NCBI RefSeq assembly: GCF_000612545.2
Contig: NZ_CP097800.1
Location: 2,167,001-2,231,000, forward strand
Origin: Streptomyces sp. PCS3-D2
Lineage (GTDB): Bacteria > Actinomycetota > Actinomycetes > Streptomycetales > Streptomycetaceae
DNA: 64,000 bases
Reading direction: 5' to 3'
Shown one piece after another: positions 1-9,839 of this stretch. Each line of letters opens with the position of its first letter. Position 1 is the first letter of the stretch. The notes beneath the pieces are model-generated. The model had not been told where the DNA came from, made no database searches, and saw only the letters and a program-made list of their open reading frames with translations. Both the position numbers and the translations under genes were made by a program.

Positions 1-223
1 CCTTGCTCTCGATCAGTACGACGTCCCGCTCGGGGTCGCGCTCCTTGGCGAGCAGCGCGGTCCACAGTCCGCTGTAGCCGCCGCCGATGACCAGCAGGTC
101 GCAGCGCTCGTCGGAGGTGAGCGCCGGCTGGGGGGCGGGCTTGCCGGGGTCGTCCAGCCAGTACGAGACCGGCTTCGCTTCGGAAAGGGATTTCGCAACA
201 CTACGCATGGCGACTGGGGCCAT
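1..223 (-). CDS. FAD-dependent oxidoreductase (DAO type), N-terminal part
   Basis: Only the first 74 codons are present and the gene runs off the left edge. After a short leader the protein has a typical FAD Rossmann fold: LLVIGGGYSGLWTALLAKE, a GxGYxG dinucleotide-binding loop, then an acidic end to the second strand (VVLIES). This architecture fits the DAO family that includes gamma-glutamylputrescine oxidase and glycine/sarcosine oxidases. The ATG at 223 has GGGAG eight bases upstream; a second in-frame ATG lies at 208. It is the last visible gene of the minus-strand aldehyde dehydrogenase-potDABC operon, 42 bases after potC, so oxidation of a polyamine or its glutamylated form is likely. 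The exact substrate is inferred from context only. Confidence 0.85.
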   Translation of the reverse strand, partial: MAPVAMRSVAKSLSEAKPVSYWLDDPGKPAPQPALTSDERCDLLVIGGGYSGLWTALLAKERDPERDVVLIESK

Positions 224-265
224 GGCTTCCAACTCCCTACGGAACTGATGACATGCTCTTCCGAA

Positions 266-1072
266 TTACTTCGGTTGTGCCTTCTTGCGGCGGTTGCCGA
301 CCGTCTGGCCGGCGAGGACCACCAGCACCGCGATGACGAACATCGCCGTGCCGATGACGTTGATCTGCACGGGGGTACCGCGCTGCGCCGATCCCCACAC
401 GAACATGGGGAAGGTGACGGTGTTGCCCGAGTTGAAGTTGGTGATGATGAAGTCGTCGAAGGAGAGCGCGAAGGAGAGCAGCGCGCCCGCCGCGATGCCC
501 GGTGCCGCGATGGGCAGGGTCACCCTCAGGAAGGTCTGCACCGGCCCCGCGTAGAGGTCCCGGGCGGCCTCCTCCAGCCGCGGGTCCATGGACAGGACGC
601 GGGCCTTGACGGCGGCGACGACGAAGCTGAGACAGAACATGATGTGGGCGATCAGGATCGTCCAGAAGCCCAGCTGGATGCCCATGTTGAGGAACAGCGC
701 GAGCAGCGAGGCCGCCATCACGATCTCCGGCATCGCCATGGGCAGGAAGATCAGCGAGTTGACCGCGCCGCGCGCCCGGAACCGGTAGCGCACGAGCGCG
801 AAGGCCATGGCCGTGCCCAGGGCGGTCGCCACGAGCGTGGACCACAGGGCGATCTGCAGTGAGAGCCCGAGGGAGCCGCACATGTCGGCGACGCCGCAGG
901 GGTCCTTCCACGCGTCGAGCGAGAACTCCTGCCAGGCGTAGTTGAAACGCCCGGAGGGGTTGTTGAAGGAGAAGACGGTGACCACGACGTTCGGCAGGAT
1001 CATGTACGCGAGCGTGCCGAGTCCGGCGATCACGACCAGATTGCGCCGCAGCCAGGCGAGGGGTGTGCGCAT
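266..1072 (-). CDS. potC: Spermidine/putrescine ABC transporter permease PotC
   Basis: Inner-membrane permease of 268 residues with about six membrane segments. It has the binding-protein-dependent permease EAA loop (RLEEAARDLYAGPVQTFLRV, residues about 165-185), which docks on the ATPase. The start MRTPLAWLRRN at 1072 overlaps the potB stop as ATGA, so translation is coupled. The second permease in a PotABCD system is conventionally PotC. It should form the channel with PotB, importing polyamines delivered by the PotD lipoprotein encoded upstream. Length and topology are normal for the family. The precise polyamine transported cannot be read from the sequence. Confidence 0.9.
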   Translation of the reverse strand: MRTPLAWLRRNLVVIAGLGTLAYMILPNVVVTVFSFNNPSGRFNYAWQEFSLDAWKDPCGVADMCGSLGLSLQIALWSTLVATALGTAMAFALVRYRFRARGAVNSLIFLPMAMPEIVMAASLLALFLNMGIQLGFWTILIAHIMFCLSFVVAAVKARVLSMDPRLEEAARDLYAGPVQTFLRVTLPIAAPGIAAGALLSFALSFDDFIITNFNSGNTVTFPMFVWGSAQRGTPVQINVIGTAMFVIAVLVVLAGQTVGNRRKKAQPK

Positions 1073-1997
1073 CAGACCAGGTCCTCCGTCCCCGCTCGGC
1101 GGATGTAGATGGTGACCATGATCAGCACGGTCGCCATGAGAATGAAGGACAGCGCGGCCGCCGTCGGGTAGTCGAGGATCCGCAGGTACTGCGACTGGAT
1201 GACGCTGCCGATCATCCGGGTGTCCGTGGAGCCGAGCAGCTCGGCGTTCACGTAGTCGCCGCTCGCCGGGATGAAGGTGAGCAGGGTCCCGGAGACCACG
1301 CCGGGCATGGAGAGCGGGAAGGTCACCTTCCGGAAGACCGTGACGGGGCGGGCGTACAGGTCCCCGGCCGCCTCGTGGAGGCGGGTGTCGATGCGCTCCA
1401 GCGAGGAGTACAGCGGCAGGATCATGAAGGGGAGGAAGTTGTAGGTCAGGCCGCAGACGACCGCGAGCGGCGTGGCCAGCACCCGCTCCCCCTCGGTCAT
1501 GCCGAGCCAGCTGGTGACGTCGAGGAAGCCGACCGCGTTGAGGCCCGCGACCACCGGACCGCCGTCGGCGAGGATCGTCTTCCAGGCCAGTGTGCGGATC
1601 AGGAAGCTGGTGAAGAACGGGGCGATGACCAGGACCAGCAGCAGGTTGCGCCAGCGGCCCGCCTTGAAGGCGATCAAGTAGGCCAGCGGGTACCCGAGCA
1701 GCAGGCACAGAGCGGTGGCGGTGCCCGCGTAGAGCAGGGAGCGCAGGAACTGCGGCAGGTACTCGGTGAAGGCGTCCCAGTACGTCCGGAAGTGCCAGGT
1801 GACCTCGAAGCCCTCTTCGAGGGAGCCGGTCTGCACCGAGGTGGAGGCCTGGTAGATCATCGGCAGCACGAAGAAGACCAGCAACCACAGGATGCCGGGC
1901 AGCAGCAGCCAGTAAGGGACCAGCCGCTTGCGCACGGCCGGCTTGTGGACCGGGGGTCCGGCGGGGGCGGGCGCCTGGGGCGGCGCGGCGGTGGCGG

Positions 1998-2001
<4 letters not shown>
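1072..2001 (-). CDS. potB: Spermidine/putrescine ABC transporter permease PotB
   Basis: Permease of 309 residues. A proline/alanine-rich cytoplasmic N-terminus of about 25 residues precedes the first membrane segment (PYWLLLPGILWLLVFFVLP). The EAA loop reads RLHEAAGDLYARPVTVFRKV. The GTG start at 2001 overlaps the potA stop by four bases (GTGA) and its own stop overlaps the potC ATG, so potA, potB and potC are translationally chained. It is expected to pair with PotC in the membrane and be driven by PotA. Open frame continues upstream inside potA, but the GTG at the overlap gives the family's normal length. Confidence 0.9.
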
Positions 2002-3164
<1,163 letters not shown>

Positions 3165-3248
3165 GGAGAGGTCCCGGGGTTGGGTGGGCGAAGAGGTCAG
3201 GAGGAGAAGGCGGGGCGGGCCGCGGCTCGCGGGCGCGGCGGGCAGCCG

Positions 3249-4499
3249 CTAGGCGCCGATGAGCTTGGCGAACTTCTCCTCGTAGGCCGTCTCTTCCTCG
3301 CTGGTGAGGGAGCGGAAGGCATGGGACTTGGCGGTCATCGCCTTGTCCGGGACGATCAGGGTGTTCTCTGCGAGCTCGGGATCGATCTTGGCGAGCTCCT
3401 CGCCCACGCCCTCGACGGGGCAGACGTAGCTGATGTACGCGGCGAGCTGCGCGGCGACCGGAAGCTCGTAGTAGTGGTCGATCAGACGCTCCGCGTTGGC
3501 CTTGTGCCGGGCCCTGACGGGGACCAGCAGGTTGTCGCTGGAGGTGATGTAGCCGGCGGCGGGGATCGCGAACTTGATGTCCGGGTTGCCGGCCTGGAGC
3601 TGGATGACGTCGCCCGCCCAGGCGAGGCAGGCCGCGAGGTCGCCCTTGTCGAGGTCGGAGGTGTAGTCGTTGCCCGTGAAGCGCCGGATCTGCTTCTTGT
3701 CGACGCCCTTCTGGAGCCGGCCCACCGCCTCGTCGAAGTCCGCGTCCGTGAAGGAGGAGGGATTCTTGCCCTGGTCGAGCATGGTCATGCCGACGCTGTC
3801 GCGCATCTCCGTCAGGAAGCCGACGCGACCCTTGAGGGAGGGGTCGTCGAGCATCTGGGTGACGGAGTCCACCTTCTTGCCGCCGGTCGCCTTCTCGTTG
3901 TAGGCGATGACGGTGGATATGCCGGTCCAGGGGTAGCTGTACGCGCGCCCCGGGTCCCAGTCGGGGCTGCGGAACTGCGGGGACAGGTTGGCGTAGGCAT
4001 GCGGCAGGTGCGAGGGGTCGAGCTTCTGGGCCCAGCCGAGGCGGATGATGCGCGCGGCGAGCCAGTCGGTGACGACGATCAGGTCGCGGCCGGTGTCCTG
4101 GCCGGCCGCGAGCTGAGGTTTGATCTTGCCGAAGAACTCGACGTTGTCGTTGATGTCCTCGGTGTACTTGACCTTGATCCCGGTCCGCTTGGTGAACTCC
4201 TCCAGTGTGGGGCGGGACTTCTCGTCCTCACTGGTGTCCATGTACTCGGTCCAGTTGGAGAAGTTGATCTCCTTTTCCCGGTCCGAGTGGTCGTCGGAGG
4301 CCAGGGCTGCGTCCCCCTCCCGCTTGGCGGGCGGGATGCCGCACCCGGCGAGGGTGGCCAGGCCGCCGAGGGTGAGCGCTCCGACTCCGGATGCGCGCAG
4401 CAGCGAGCGGCGGGTGAGGGCGCCGCGCCCACTGGTGAGGCTGCGCCGCATCGCGGCGAGCTGCGCCTCGGAGAGGCGGTCGGGTTCGAACTGCTCCAT
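3249..4499 (-). CDS. potD: Polyamine-binding lipoprotein PotD
   Basis: Periplasmic-type binding protein of 416 residues. The N-terminus carries a twin-arginine motif (LTRRSLLRASGV) running into a lipobox (LATLAGC), so it is probably a Tat-exported lipoprotein. The mature part has family features: an early SNWTEYMDT segment, FTGNDYTSDLDKGD, and a C-terminal VDHYYELPVAAQLAAYISYVCPV. The start at 4499 (MEQFEPDRL) leaves an N-region of about 27 residues before the arginine pair. Open frame continues further upstream into the dehydrogenase gene but lacks coding sense. It lies 32 bases after that gene. It is paralogous to the protein at 10537-11715, sharing the same RRFTGNDYTSDL segment. Confidence 0.9.
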   Translation of the reverse strand: MEQFEPDRLSEAQLAAMRRSLTSGRGALTRRSLLRASGVGALTLGGLATLAGCGIPPAKREGDAALASDDHSDREKEINFSNWTEYMDTSEDEKSRPTLEEFTKRTGIKVKYTEDINDNVEFFGKIKPQLAAGQDTGRDLIVVTDWLAARIIRLGWAQKLDPSHLPHAYANLSPQFRSPDWDPGRAYSYPWTGISTVIAYNEKATGGKKVDSVTQMLDDPSLKGRVGFLTEMRDSVGMTMLDQGKNPSSFTDADFDEAVGRLQKGVDKKQIRRFTGNDYTSDLDKGDLAACLAWAGDVIQLQAGNPDIKFAIPAAGYITSSDNLLVPVRARHKANAERLIDHYYELPVAAQLAAYISYVCPVEGVGEELAKIDPELAENTLIVPDKAMTAKSHAFRSLTSEEETAYEEKFAKLIGA

Positions 4500-4531
4500 G
4501 CGCTGAGGCCTTTCGGGAGGTGTACCGCTGG

Positions 4532-6061
4532 TCAGGCGGTGGTCGGCTGTCGGTCCCCGAAGATCGTGCGGTGCCAGTCCTTCGCGGCCACCGCGGTGTT
4601 GTCGTACATCACGTGCTTGACCTGCGTGTACTCCTCGAAGGAGTAGGCGGACATGTCCTTTCCGAAGCCGCTGGCCTTGTAGCCCCCGTGGGGCATCTCG
4701 CTGATGATCGGAATGTGGTCGTTGACCCACACGCAGCCCGCCTTGATCTCGCGGGTGGCACGGCCGGCCCGGTAGAGGTCGCGGCTCCAGGCGGAGGCGG
4801 CGAGTCCGTACGGGGTGTCGTTGGCGAGCGCGATGCCCTCGTCGTCGCTGTCGAAGGGCAGGACCACGAGGACGGGGCCGAAGATCTCCGACTGCACCAC
4901 CTCGCTGTCCTGGGCGGCCCCGATGATGAGGGTGGGCCGGTAGTACGCGCCGTCGGCGAGCTCGCCACCGGGGATCTCGCCCCCGGTGACGACGGTGGCG
5001 TAGCCGCGGGCGCGCTCGACGAAGCCGGCGACGCGGTCGCGCTGGGCGTGCGAGACCAGCGGGCCGAGGTCGGTACCGGGTGCGAAGGGGTCACCGAGGC
5101 GGACGGTTTCCATCAGCTCGGCGACCCGCGCGACGAAGGCGTCGTGCAGGGGGCGCTGCACGTAGGCGCGGGTCGCCGCCGTGCAGTCCTGGCCTGTGTT
5201 GATCAGGGAGGCGGCGACGGCGCCGTGCGCGGCGGCCTCCAGGTCGGCGTCGTCGAAGACCAGGAAGGGGGCCTTGCCGCCGAGTTCCAGGTGCAGGCGC
5301 TTCACGGTGGCGGTGGCGATCTGCGCGACCCGCTTGCCGACGGCGGTGGAGCCGGTGAACGAGGTCATCACGACGTCGGGGTGGCCCACCAGGTGCTCCC
5401 CCGCGTCACGGCCGGCGCCGGTCACGATGTTGATCACGCCGTCGGGCAGGCCCGCCTCCTTGGCCGCCTGGGCGAACATCAGGGAGGTCAGCGGGGTGAG
5501 CTCGGCGGGCTTGAGCACGATGGTGTTGCCCGCCGCGATCGCCGGCAGGATCTTCCAGGCAGCCATCTGGAGCGGATAGTTCCAGGGGGCGATGGAGCCG
5601 ATGACACCGATGGCCTCACGGCGTACGTACGAGGTGTGGTCGCCCGAGTACTCGGCGGCGGCCTGCCCCTGGAGGTGCCGGGCGGCGCCCGCGAAGAAGG
5701 CGGTGTTGTCGATGGTCCCGGGGACGTCGAACTCGGTCGACAGCTTGATCGGTTTGCCGCACTGGAGCGACTCCGCGCGGGCGAAGTCCTCGGCCTGTCC
5801 GGCCAGTACGGTCGCCAGCCGGTGCAGGGCGTCCGACCGCTCGCCGGGGGTGGCACCGGCCCAGGCCGGGAAGGCGCGCTGGGCGGCGGCGACGGCCTCG
5901 TCGACGTCCGCGGTACTCGCCAGCTCGTAGGTCAGGACCTCCTCGCCGGTGGCCGGGTCGACGACGGTGTGTGACCGTCCGGAGGTTCCGGCCCGGAGCC
6001 GTCCGTCGATGTACTGCGCGCCGTCTGCGAAGCGGTCCTTGACCTGGAAGCGGTTGCCCAT
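4532..6061 (-). CDS. Aldehyde dehydrogenase, probably gamma-aminobutyraldehyde dehydrogenase
   Basis: NAD(P)-dependent aldehyde dehydrogenase of 509 residues. It has the coenzyme motif FTGSTAVGKRV, the glutamate segment LHLELGGKAPFLVF and the catalytic cysteine in NTGQDCTAATRAYV. It closely resembles its paralogue at 11809-13248. As first gene of an operon with PotDABC and a DAO-type oxidase, it likely oxidises the aminoaldehyde from polyamine breakdown (4-aminobutanal or its gamma-glutamyl form) to GABA. The ATG at 6061 follows an in-frame GTG at 6064; either could be used, with GGAGAG about 12 bases upstream. An 18-bp palindrome at 6090-6107 lies just upstream. Specificity is inference from context. 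Confidence 0.88.
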   Translation of the reverse strand: MGNRFQVKDRFADGAQYIDGRLRAGTSGRSHTVVDPATGEEVLTYELASTADVDEAVAAAQRAFPAWAGATPGERSDALHRLATVLAGQAEDFARAESLQCGKPIKLSTEFDVPGTIDNTAFFAGAARHLQGQAAAEYSGDHTSYVRREAIGVIGSIAPWNYPLQMAAWKILPAIAAGNTIVLKPAELTPLTSLMFAQAAKEAGLPDGVINIVTGAGRDAGEHLVGHPDVVMTSFTGSTAVGKRVAQIATATVKRLHLELGGKAPFLVFDDADLEAAAHGAVAASLINTGQDCTAATRAYVQRPLHDAFVARVAELMETVRLGDPFAPGTDLGPLVSHAQRDRVAGFVERARGYATVVTGGEIPGGELADGAYYRPTLIIGAAQDSEVVQSEIFGPVLVVLPFDSDDEGIALANDTPYGLAASAWSRDLYRAGRATREIKAGCVWVNDHIPIISEMPHGGYKASGFGKDMSAYSFEEYTQVKHVMYDNTAVAAKDWHRTIFGDRQPTTA

Positions 6062-6089
6062 CACGCTCTCACGCTCTCCGTAGCTACAG

Positions 6090-6107
6090 TTCGAGCTAGA
6101 GCTCGAA
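6090..6107. promoter_or_regulatory. 18-bp palindrome, candidate operator of the polyamine operon
   Basis: TTCGAGCT-AG-AGCTCGAA is a perfect inverted repeat with a two-base centre. It lies 29 bases upstream of the aldehyde dehydrogenase start and about 150 bases before the divergent NADAR gene. Its shape suits a dimeric repressor. I saw no second copy in the window, including before the second aldehyde dehydrogenase. Confidence 0.5.
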
Positions 6108-6255
6108 TTGAGTGCCGATCCTGGCAGAGGTGATGCCCTCGGCCAAGTGATTCCGTTGTTGCCATTTGATTACGCGACGGAATCGGTCGACCATGTGTCC
6201 AGGCACGCCGGAAATCCCGTACGAAGTGTCAGTGGCGGGTGCCAGACTCGCGTGC

Positions 6256-6810
6256 ATGGAGATGATCGACGACCTGATCAAGCAGGTCAGCCGTGGTGAG
6301 AGGGTGAAGTACCTGCCGTTCTGGGGGCACCGGCCGCGGCCCGACGGCACGCTCGGTCCGAGCTGTCTGAGTCAGTGGTGGCCGTCTGCCTTCACTGTCG
6401 GTGACGTCCGTTATGCGACGGCCGAGCACTGGATGATGGCCGGCAAGGCCCGGCTGTTCGCGGACCCCGAGTCCGAGCGCGCCGCGGTGCGGGCCAAGAG
6501 CCCGGCCGAGGCGAAGAAGGTCGGTCGCCTCGTGCGCGGCTTCGACGACGCCGTATGGGAGCGGGAGCGGTTCGCCCTGGTCGTGGAGGGCAGCGTCCAC
6601 AAGTTCGGCTCCGACCCGGCCCTGCGCGGCTACCTGCTGGGCACCGGGGACCGCGTGCTGGTGGAGGCGAGCCCCGTGGACCGGATCTGGGGCATCGGGC
6701 TGGCGGCCGACGACGAGCGCGCTCTGGACCCGGCCCGCTGGCGCGGGCTGAACCTGCTGGGCTTCGCCCTGATGGAGGCCCGGAAGCAGCTGCGCGAAGG
6801 CAGCGCGTGA
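6256..6810 (+). CDS. NADAR family protein
   Basis: Soluble protein of 184 residues matching the NADAR (YbiA-like) fold. Early it has LPFWGHRPRPDGTLGPSCLSQWWPSAFTV and ATAEHWMMAGKARLF, where NADAR proteins carry their conserved F-G and E-x-YMM-type segments. The C-terminal half has DRIWGIGL and the WRGLNLLGFALMEARK helix, both diagnostic. Family members cleave N-glycosidic bonds in ADP-ribose-linked or riboflavin-pathway compounds, and some remove ADP-ribose from guanine bases. The ATG at 6256 is preferred because the 30 upstream in-frame codons do not resemble the family. The stop overlaps the start of the Nudix gene (GTGA), so the two are coupled. The substrate here is unknown. Confidence 0.85.
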   Translation: MEMIDDLIKQVSRGERVKYLPFWGHRPRPDGTLGPSCLSQWWPSAFTVGDVRYATAEHWMMAGKARLFADPESERAAVRAKSPAEAKKVGRLVRGFDDAVWERERFALVVEGSVHKFGSDPALRGYLLGTGDRVLVEASPVDRIWGIGLAADDERALDPARWRGLNLLGFALMEARKQLREGSA

Positions 6811-7220
6811 CCGAGCGTCGCCGGGTCGCCGCCGTGATCGTCCGGGACGGCTGCGTCCTCATGGTGCGCGAGCACGCCCTGGGACCCGGGGGGCGCCATG
6901 ACGGGGCCGAGTACTGGACGCTGCCGGGCGGCGGTCTGGAGGAGGGCGAGGAGCCCGAGGACGCGGTGCGCCGGGAGGTCGCCGAGGAGGTGGGACTGCG
7001 CGCCCTGGCGGTGCGGTTCGCCTACGCAGCCCCCTACCCCTCCGGCTGGACCTCCTGCTTCCGCGTGGAGGTCGCACCCGGCGATCCGGTCCTCGGCATC
7101 GACGCGGACCTGGAGTGCGACTGCCCGCGGATGGTCGGGCTGATCTGGGTCCCGCTGGCGCGCGGAACCGCCGAGGGCACGGCCATGGTGCCGACGCTGC
7201 TGATGGCCGCCGAGGTCTGA
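6807..7220 (+). CDS. NUDIX hydrolase coupled to NADAR gene
   Basis: Protein of 137 residues with a full Nudix box (GGGLEEGEEPEDAVRREVAEEVGL): G-x5-E-x7-REVxEExGL with all metal-binding glutamates. It begins with the strand RRVAAVIVRDGCVLMVRE. The GTG start at 6807 overlaps the NADAR stop by four bases. Such enzymes hydrolyse nucleoside diphosphates linked to another moiety, for example ADP-ribose or oxidised dNTPs. The coupling suggests it acts on a product of the NADAR enzyme, but this is inference. It ends 39 bases from the convergent DUF4190 gene. Confidence 0.85.
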   Translation: MTERRRVAAVIVRDGCVLMVREHALGPGGRHDGAEYWTLPGGGLEEGEEPEDAVRREVAEEVGLRALAVRFAYAAPYPSGWTSCFRVEVAPGDPVLGIDADLECDCPRMVGLIWVPLARGTAEGTAMVPTLLMAAEV

Positions 7221-7259
7221 CGCGGATGCAGCCGGACGGGCCGCCGACCGGACCCGGCC

Positions 7260-7949
7260 TCAGACCCGTTCGCGAAGCCGCGAATCCGATGAGGAGGTCT
7301 CGCGTTTCGGGCTGTCGCCCCACTCGTCGTCGAAGGCCGGGGCGAACAGGGCGAACAGCATCAGCAGGCCCAGGACTATGCCGATCGCGCCCAAGATGAT
7401 GCCGGCCAGCGCCACCCCGCCGTTGTCGGCCTCGCCCCGGTTGGCCTTGCCCTTGCCCAGGGCGCCGAAGACGACGGCCCCGATCCCGAGCGCCACCGCC
7501 AGGAAGCTGGTCACGCAGCCGACGACCGCGAGAATCCCCAGGACCAGCGCGGTGACGCCGAAGCCGTTGCTGGGCCGGCGCCCGTAGGGCGGGTACGCGC
7601 CGGGGTACGGGTATCCCGTCTGATGGGCGGAGTACGGGTATCCCTGCTGGGCGGCGGGGTACCCGGGATAGCCCGCGTCGCCGGGGTATCCGTAGCCGGG
7701 CGGGGCGACCGGATGGCCGTAGGCGGCCGGGGGCGGCCCGCCCGCCGGCGGGGTCGGGGGCGCCGCGTTGCCCGGCGCGGCAGCGGCCGTCCGCTCGCCG
7801 GGATGCCCGCCGGGTGTGGGCCGGTCCGGCACGGGCTGCGGGCCGGATACGCCCGGCGCGCCGTGGCCGGCCTTCGACGTGCCCAGGTCCACCGCCGGCC
7901 GCTCCGGCGGCGCCCAAGGATCCCGCGGCTCGGGACTGCTGTCGTTCAT
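7260..7949 (-). CDS. DUF4190-type membrane protein with Pro/Gly/Tyr-rich N-terminus
   Basis: Protein of 229 residues. The first 130 residues are disordered, rich in proline, glycine and tyrosine, with repeated YGYPG/YPGYP-like units. The last 100 hold two membrane segments (about residues 137-165 and 182-205) separated by GKGKANRGEADNGG, the usual DUF4190 layout. The ATG at 7949 has a GGGGGG run ideally placed upstream. It is probably a small envelope protein; its function is unknown and neighbours do not help. The tail is charged (RETSSSDSRLRERV). Confidence 0.8.
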   Translation of the reverse strand: MNDSSPEPRDPWAPPERPAVDLGTSKAGHGAPGVSGPQPVPDRPTPGGHPGERTAAAAPGNAAPPTPPAGGPPPAAYGHPVAPPGYGYPGDAGYPGYPAAQQGYPYSAHQTGYPYPGAYPPYGRRPSNGFGVTALVLGILAVVGCVTSFLAVALGIGAVVFGALGKGKANRGEADNGGVALAGIILGAIGIVLGLLMLFALFAPAFDDEWGDSPKRETSSSDSRLRERV

Positions 7950-8059
7950 ACGGAGCCCCCCTCTCTCGTACAGCCATGCTAAGCGCTGCCACGGACAGTC
8001 ACGGCCGTGCCTACGATGAGGGCGACCTGCCCGCACCCCGCCCTCCGGAGGCACCCCCC

Positions 8060-9085
8060 ATGACCGACCTGCACCCCTTCATCGCGGGGCTGCCCAAGGC
8101 CGAACTGCACGTCCACCATGTCGGCTCCGCCTCCCCGCGCATCGTGGCCGAACTCGCCTCCCGGCACCCCGACTCCAAGGTGCCCACGGACCCGGAGGCC
8201 CTCGCCGACTACTTCACCTTCACGGACTTCGCCCACTTCATCGAGGTCTACCTGTCGGTCGTCGACCTCGTGCGCACCCCGGAAGACGTCCGGCTGCTGA
8301 CCTTCGAGGTCGCCCGCGACATGGCACGCCAGAACATCCGCTACGCCGAGCTGACCATCACCCCGTACTCCTCCACCCGCCGCGGCATCGAGGAGAAGGC
8401 CTTCATGGAGGCCATCGAGGACGCCCGCAAGGCCGCCGAGAAGGAACTCGGCGTGATCCTGCGCTGGTGCTTCGACATCCCCGGCGAGGCCGGCCTGGAG
8501 GCCGCCGCCGAGACCGCCCGGCTCGCCGTCGATCTGCGCCCCGAGGGGCTCGTCTCCTTCGGCCTGGGCGGCCCCGAGATCGGCGTCCCGCGCCCGCAGT
8601 TCAAGCCGTACTTCGACGCGGCCCGGGCGGCCGGCCTGCACAGCGTGCCGCACGCGGGCGAGACCACCGGCCCGGAGACCGTCTGGGACGCCATCCGCGA
8701 GCTGGGTGCCGAGCGCATCGGCCACGGCACGAGTTCCGTCAAGGACCCGGAATTGCTCGCGTACCTGGCCGAGCACCGGATCGCGCTGGAGGTCTGCCCG
8801 ACCTCGAACATCGCCACCCGCGCGGTGACCGACCTCGACCGGCACCCGGTCAAGGAGATGGTCGCGGCGGGTGTGCTCGTCACCATCAACAGCGACGACC
8901 CGCCGATGTTCGGCTCCGACCTCAACAACGAGTACGCGGTGGCCGCCCGGCTCCTCGACCTCGACGAGCGCGGGCTCGCGCAGCTCGCGAAGAACGCCGT
9001 CGAGGCCTCCTTCCTCGATGCGGAGGGCAAGGCGAAGCTCGATGCGGAGATCGACACGTACACGACGCGATGGCTCGCGCGCTGA
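8060..9085 (+). CDS. add: Adenosine deaminase
   Basis: Cytosolic metal-dependent hydrolase of 341 residues. Motifs appear in order: ELHVHHVGS (zinc ligands H17 and H19; most family members read HLHLDG), SVPHAGE (residues about 195-201), GHGTS, and INSDDPPMF with the catalytic aspartate pair. The reaction would be deamination of adenosine to inosine for purine salvage, though related members act on adenine or aminodeoxyfutalosine. The start at 8060 is preceded by CCGGAGG. The HVHH rather than HLHL first motif is a small departure shared, as far as I recall, by actinobacterial members. It is followed 21 bases later by the phosphodiesterase gene. Confidence 0.85.
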   Translation: MTDLHPFIAGLPKAELHVHHVGSASPRIVAELASRHPDSKVPTDPEALADYFTFTDFAHFIEVYLSVVDLVRTPEDVRLLTFEVARDMARQNIRYAELTITPYSSTRRGIEEKAFMEAIEDARKAAEKELGVILRWCFDIPGEAGLEAAAETARLAVDLRPEGLVSFGLGGPEIGVPRPQFKPYFDAARAAGLHSVPHAGETTGPETVWDAIRELGAERIGHGTSSVKDPELLAYLAEHRIALEVCPTSNIATRAVTDLDRHPVKEMVAAGVLVTINSDDPPMFGSDLNNEYAVAARLLDLDERGLAQLAKNAVEASFLDAEGKAKLDAEIDTYTTRWLAR

Positions 9086-9106
9086 AGTCCCCACGAGAAT
9101 GGGGCC

Positions 9107-9796
9107 ATGCGCACCCTGACTGCCGTCGGCCACCGCGGCGATCCCTACCGTGTCCGTGAGAACACCCTGCCCTCGATCCGCTCCGCCTTCGCCCGCGGGG
9201 CGGACGCGGTCGAGGTCGACGTACGGCTGACCCGTGACGGGGTGCCGGTCCTGCTCCACGACGAGTCGCTCCGGCGGTTGTGGAACCACGACGTGCGCCT
9301 CGACGAGATCTCCGCGGCGCAGCTGGCGGACATGACGGAGGGCGCCGTTCCGATGCTGCGCGACGCACTGGAGGACACCGGGGCGGGCCGGCTGATGCTC
9401 GACCTCCCCGGCGCCACGCCGGAGGCGGTCCGCACCGTCGTGGGCCTGGTCCGGGAGTGCGGCGCCCGCGAGCGTACGTTCTACTGCGCGGGACCGGACT
9501 CGATGCTGGCGCTCCGCGCCGCCGACCCGGGCGCGGAGATCGCGCTGACCTGGACCACGCTGTCGCCGCCCCGCCGGGTCCTGATCGACGCGGTGGCCCC
9601 GCGCTGGCTCAACTACCGCTTCGGGCTGGTGAACCGGGAGCTGGCCGACGCCCTGCACCGGGACGGCCTGCTGGTGTCGGCCTGGACCGCCGATACCAAG
9701 CGGACGATGAAGCGGCTGATTGCCGCGGGGGTCGATGCGATCACTACGAACCGGGTGGACGCGCTGACGGCCGTGCGGGCCCGGTTCGGCCGGTGA
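9107..9796 (+). CDS. Glycerophosphodiester phosphodiesterase
   Basis: GDPD family TIM-barrel enzyme of 229 residues. It has GHRGDPYRVRENT (HRG and the metal-binding glutamate of xxENT), VEVDVRLTRDG (EVDV) and VLLHDESL (HD), the three catalytic segments in the expected order, then SAWTADT near the C-terminus. It would hydrolyse deacylated phospholipids such as glycerophosphocholine to glycerol-3-phosphate and an alcohol. No signal peptide is visible, so it acts in the cytoplasm. It is probably co-transcribed with the adenosine deaminase gene 21 bases upstream. A GC-rich hairpin follows its stop. Confidence 0.88.
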   Translation: MRTLTAVGHRGDPYRVRENTLPSIRSAFARGADAVEVDVRLTRDGVPVLLHDESLRRLWNHDVRLDEISAAQLADMTEGAVPMLRDALEDTGAGRLMLDLPGATPEAVRTVVGLVRECGARERTFYCAGPDSMLALRAADPGAEIALTWTTLSPPRRVLIDAVAPRWLNYRFGLVNRELADALHRDGLLVSAWTADTKRTMKRLIAAGVDAITTNRVDALTAVRARFGR

Positions 9797-9803
9797 GGGC
9801 CGC

Positions 9804-9823
9804 GCCGGGCCGGTGGGCCCGGC
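9804..9823 (+). terminator. GC hairpin after the phosphodiesterase gene
   Basis: GCCGGGCC and GGCCCGGC pair around a four-base loop, seven bases after the glycerophosphodiesterase stop. There is no T-run, as usual for Streptomyces. Confidence 0.5.
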
Positions 9824-9839
9824 GGCTGCGCAGCGCCCC

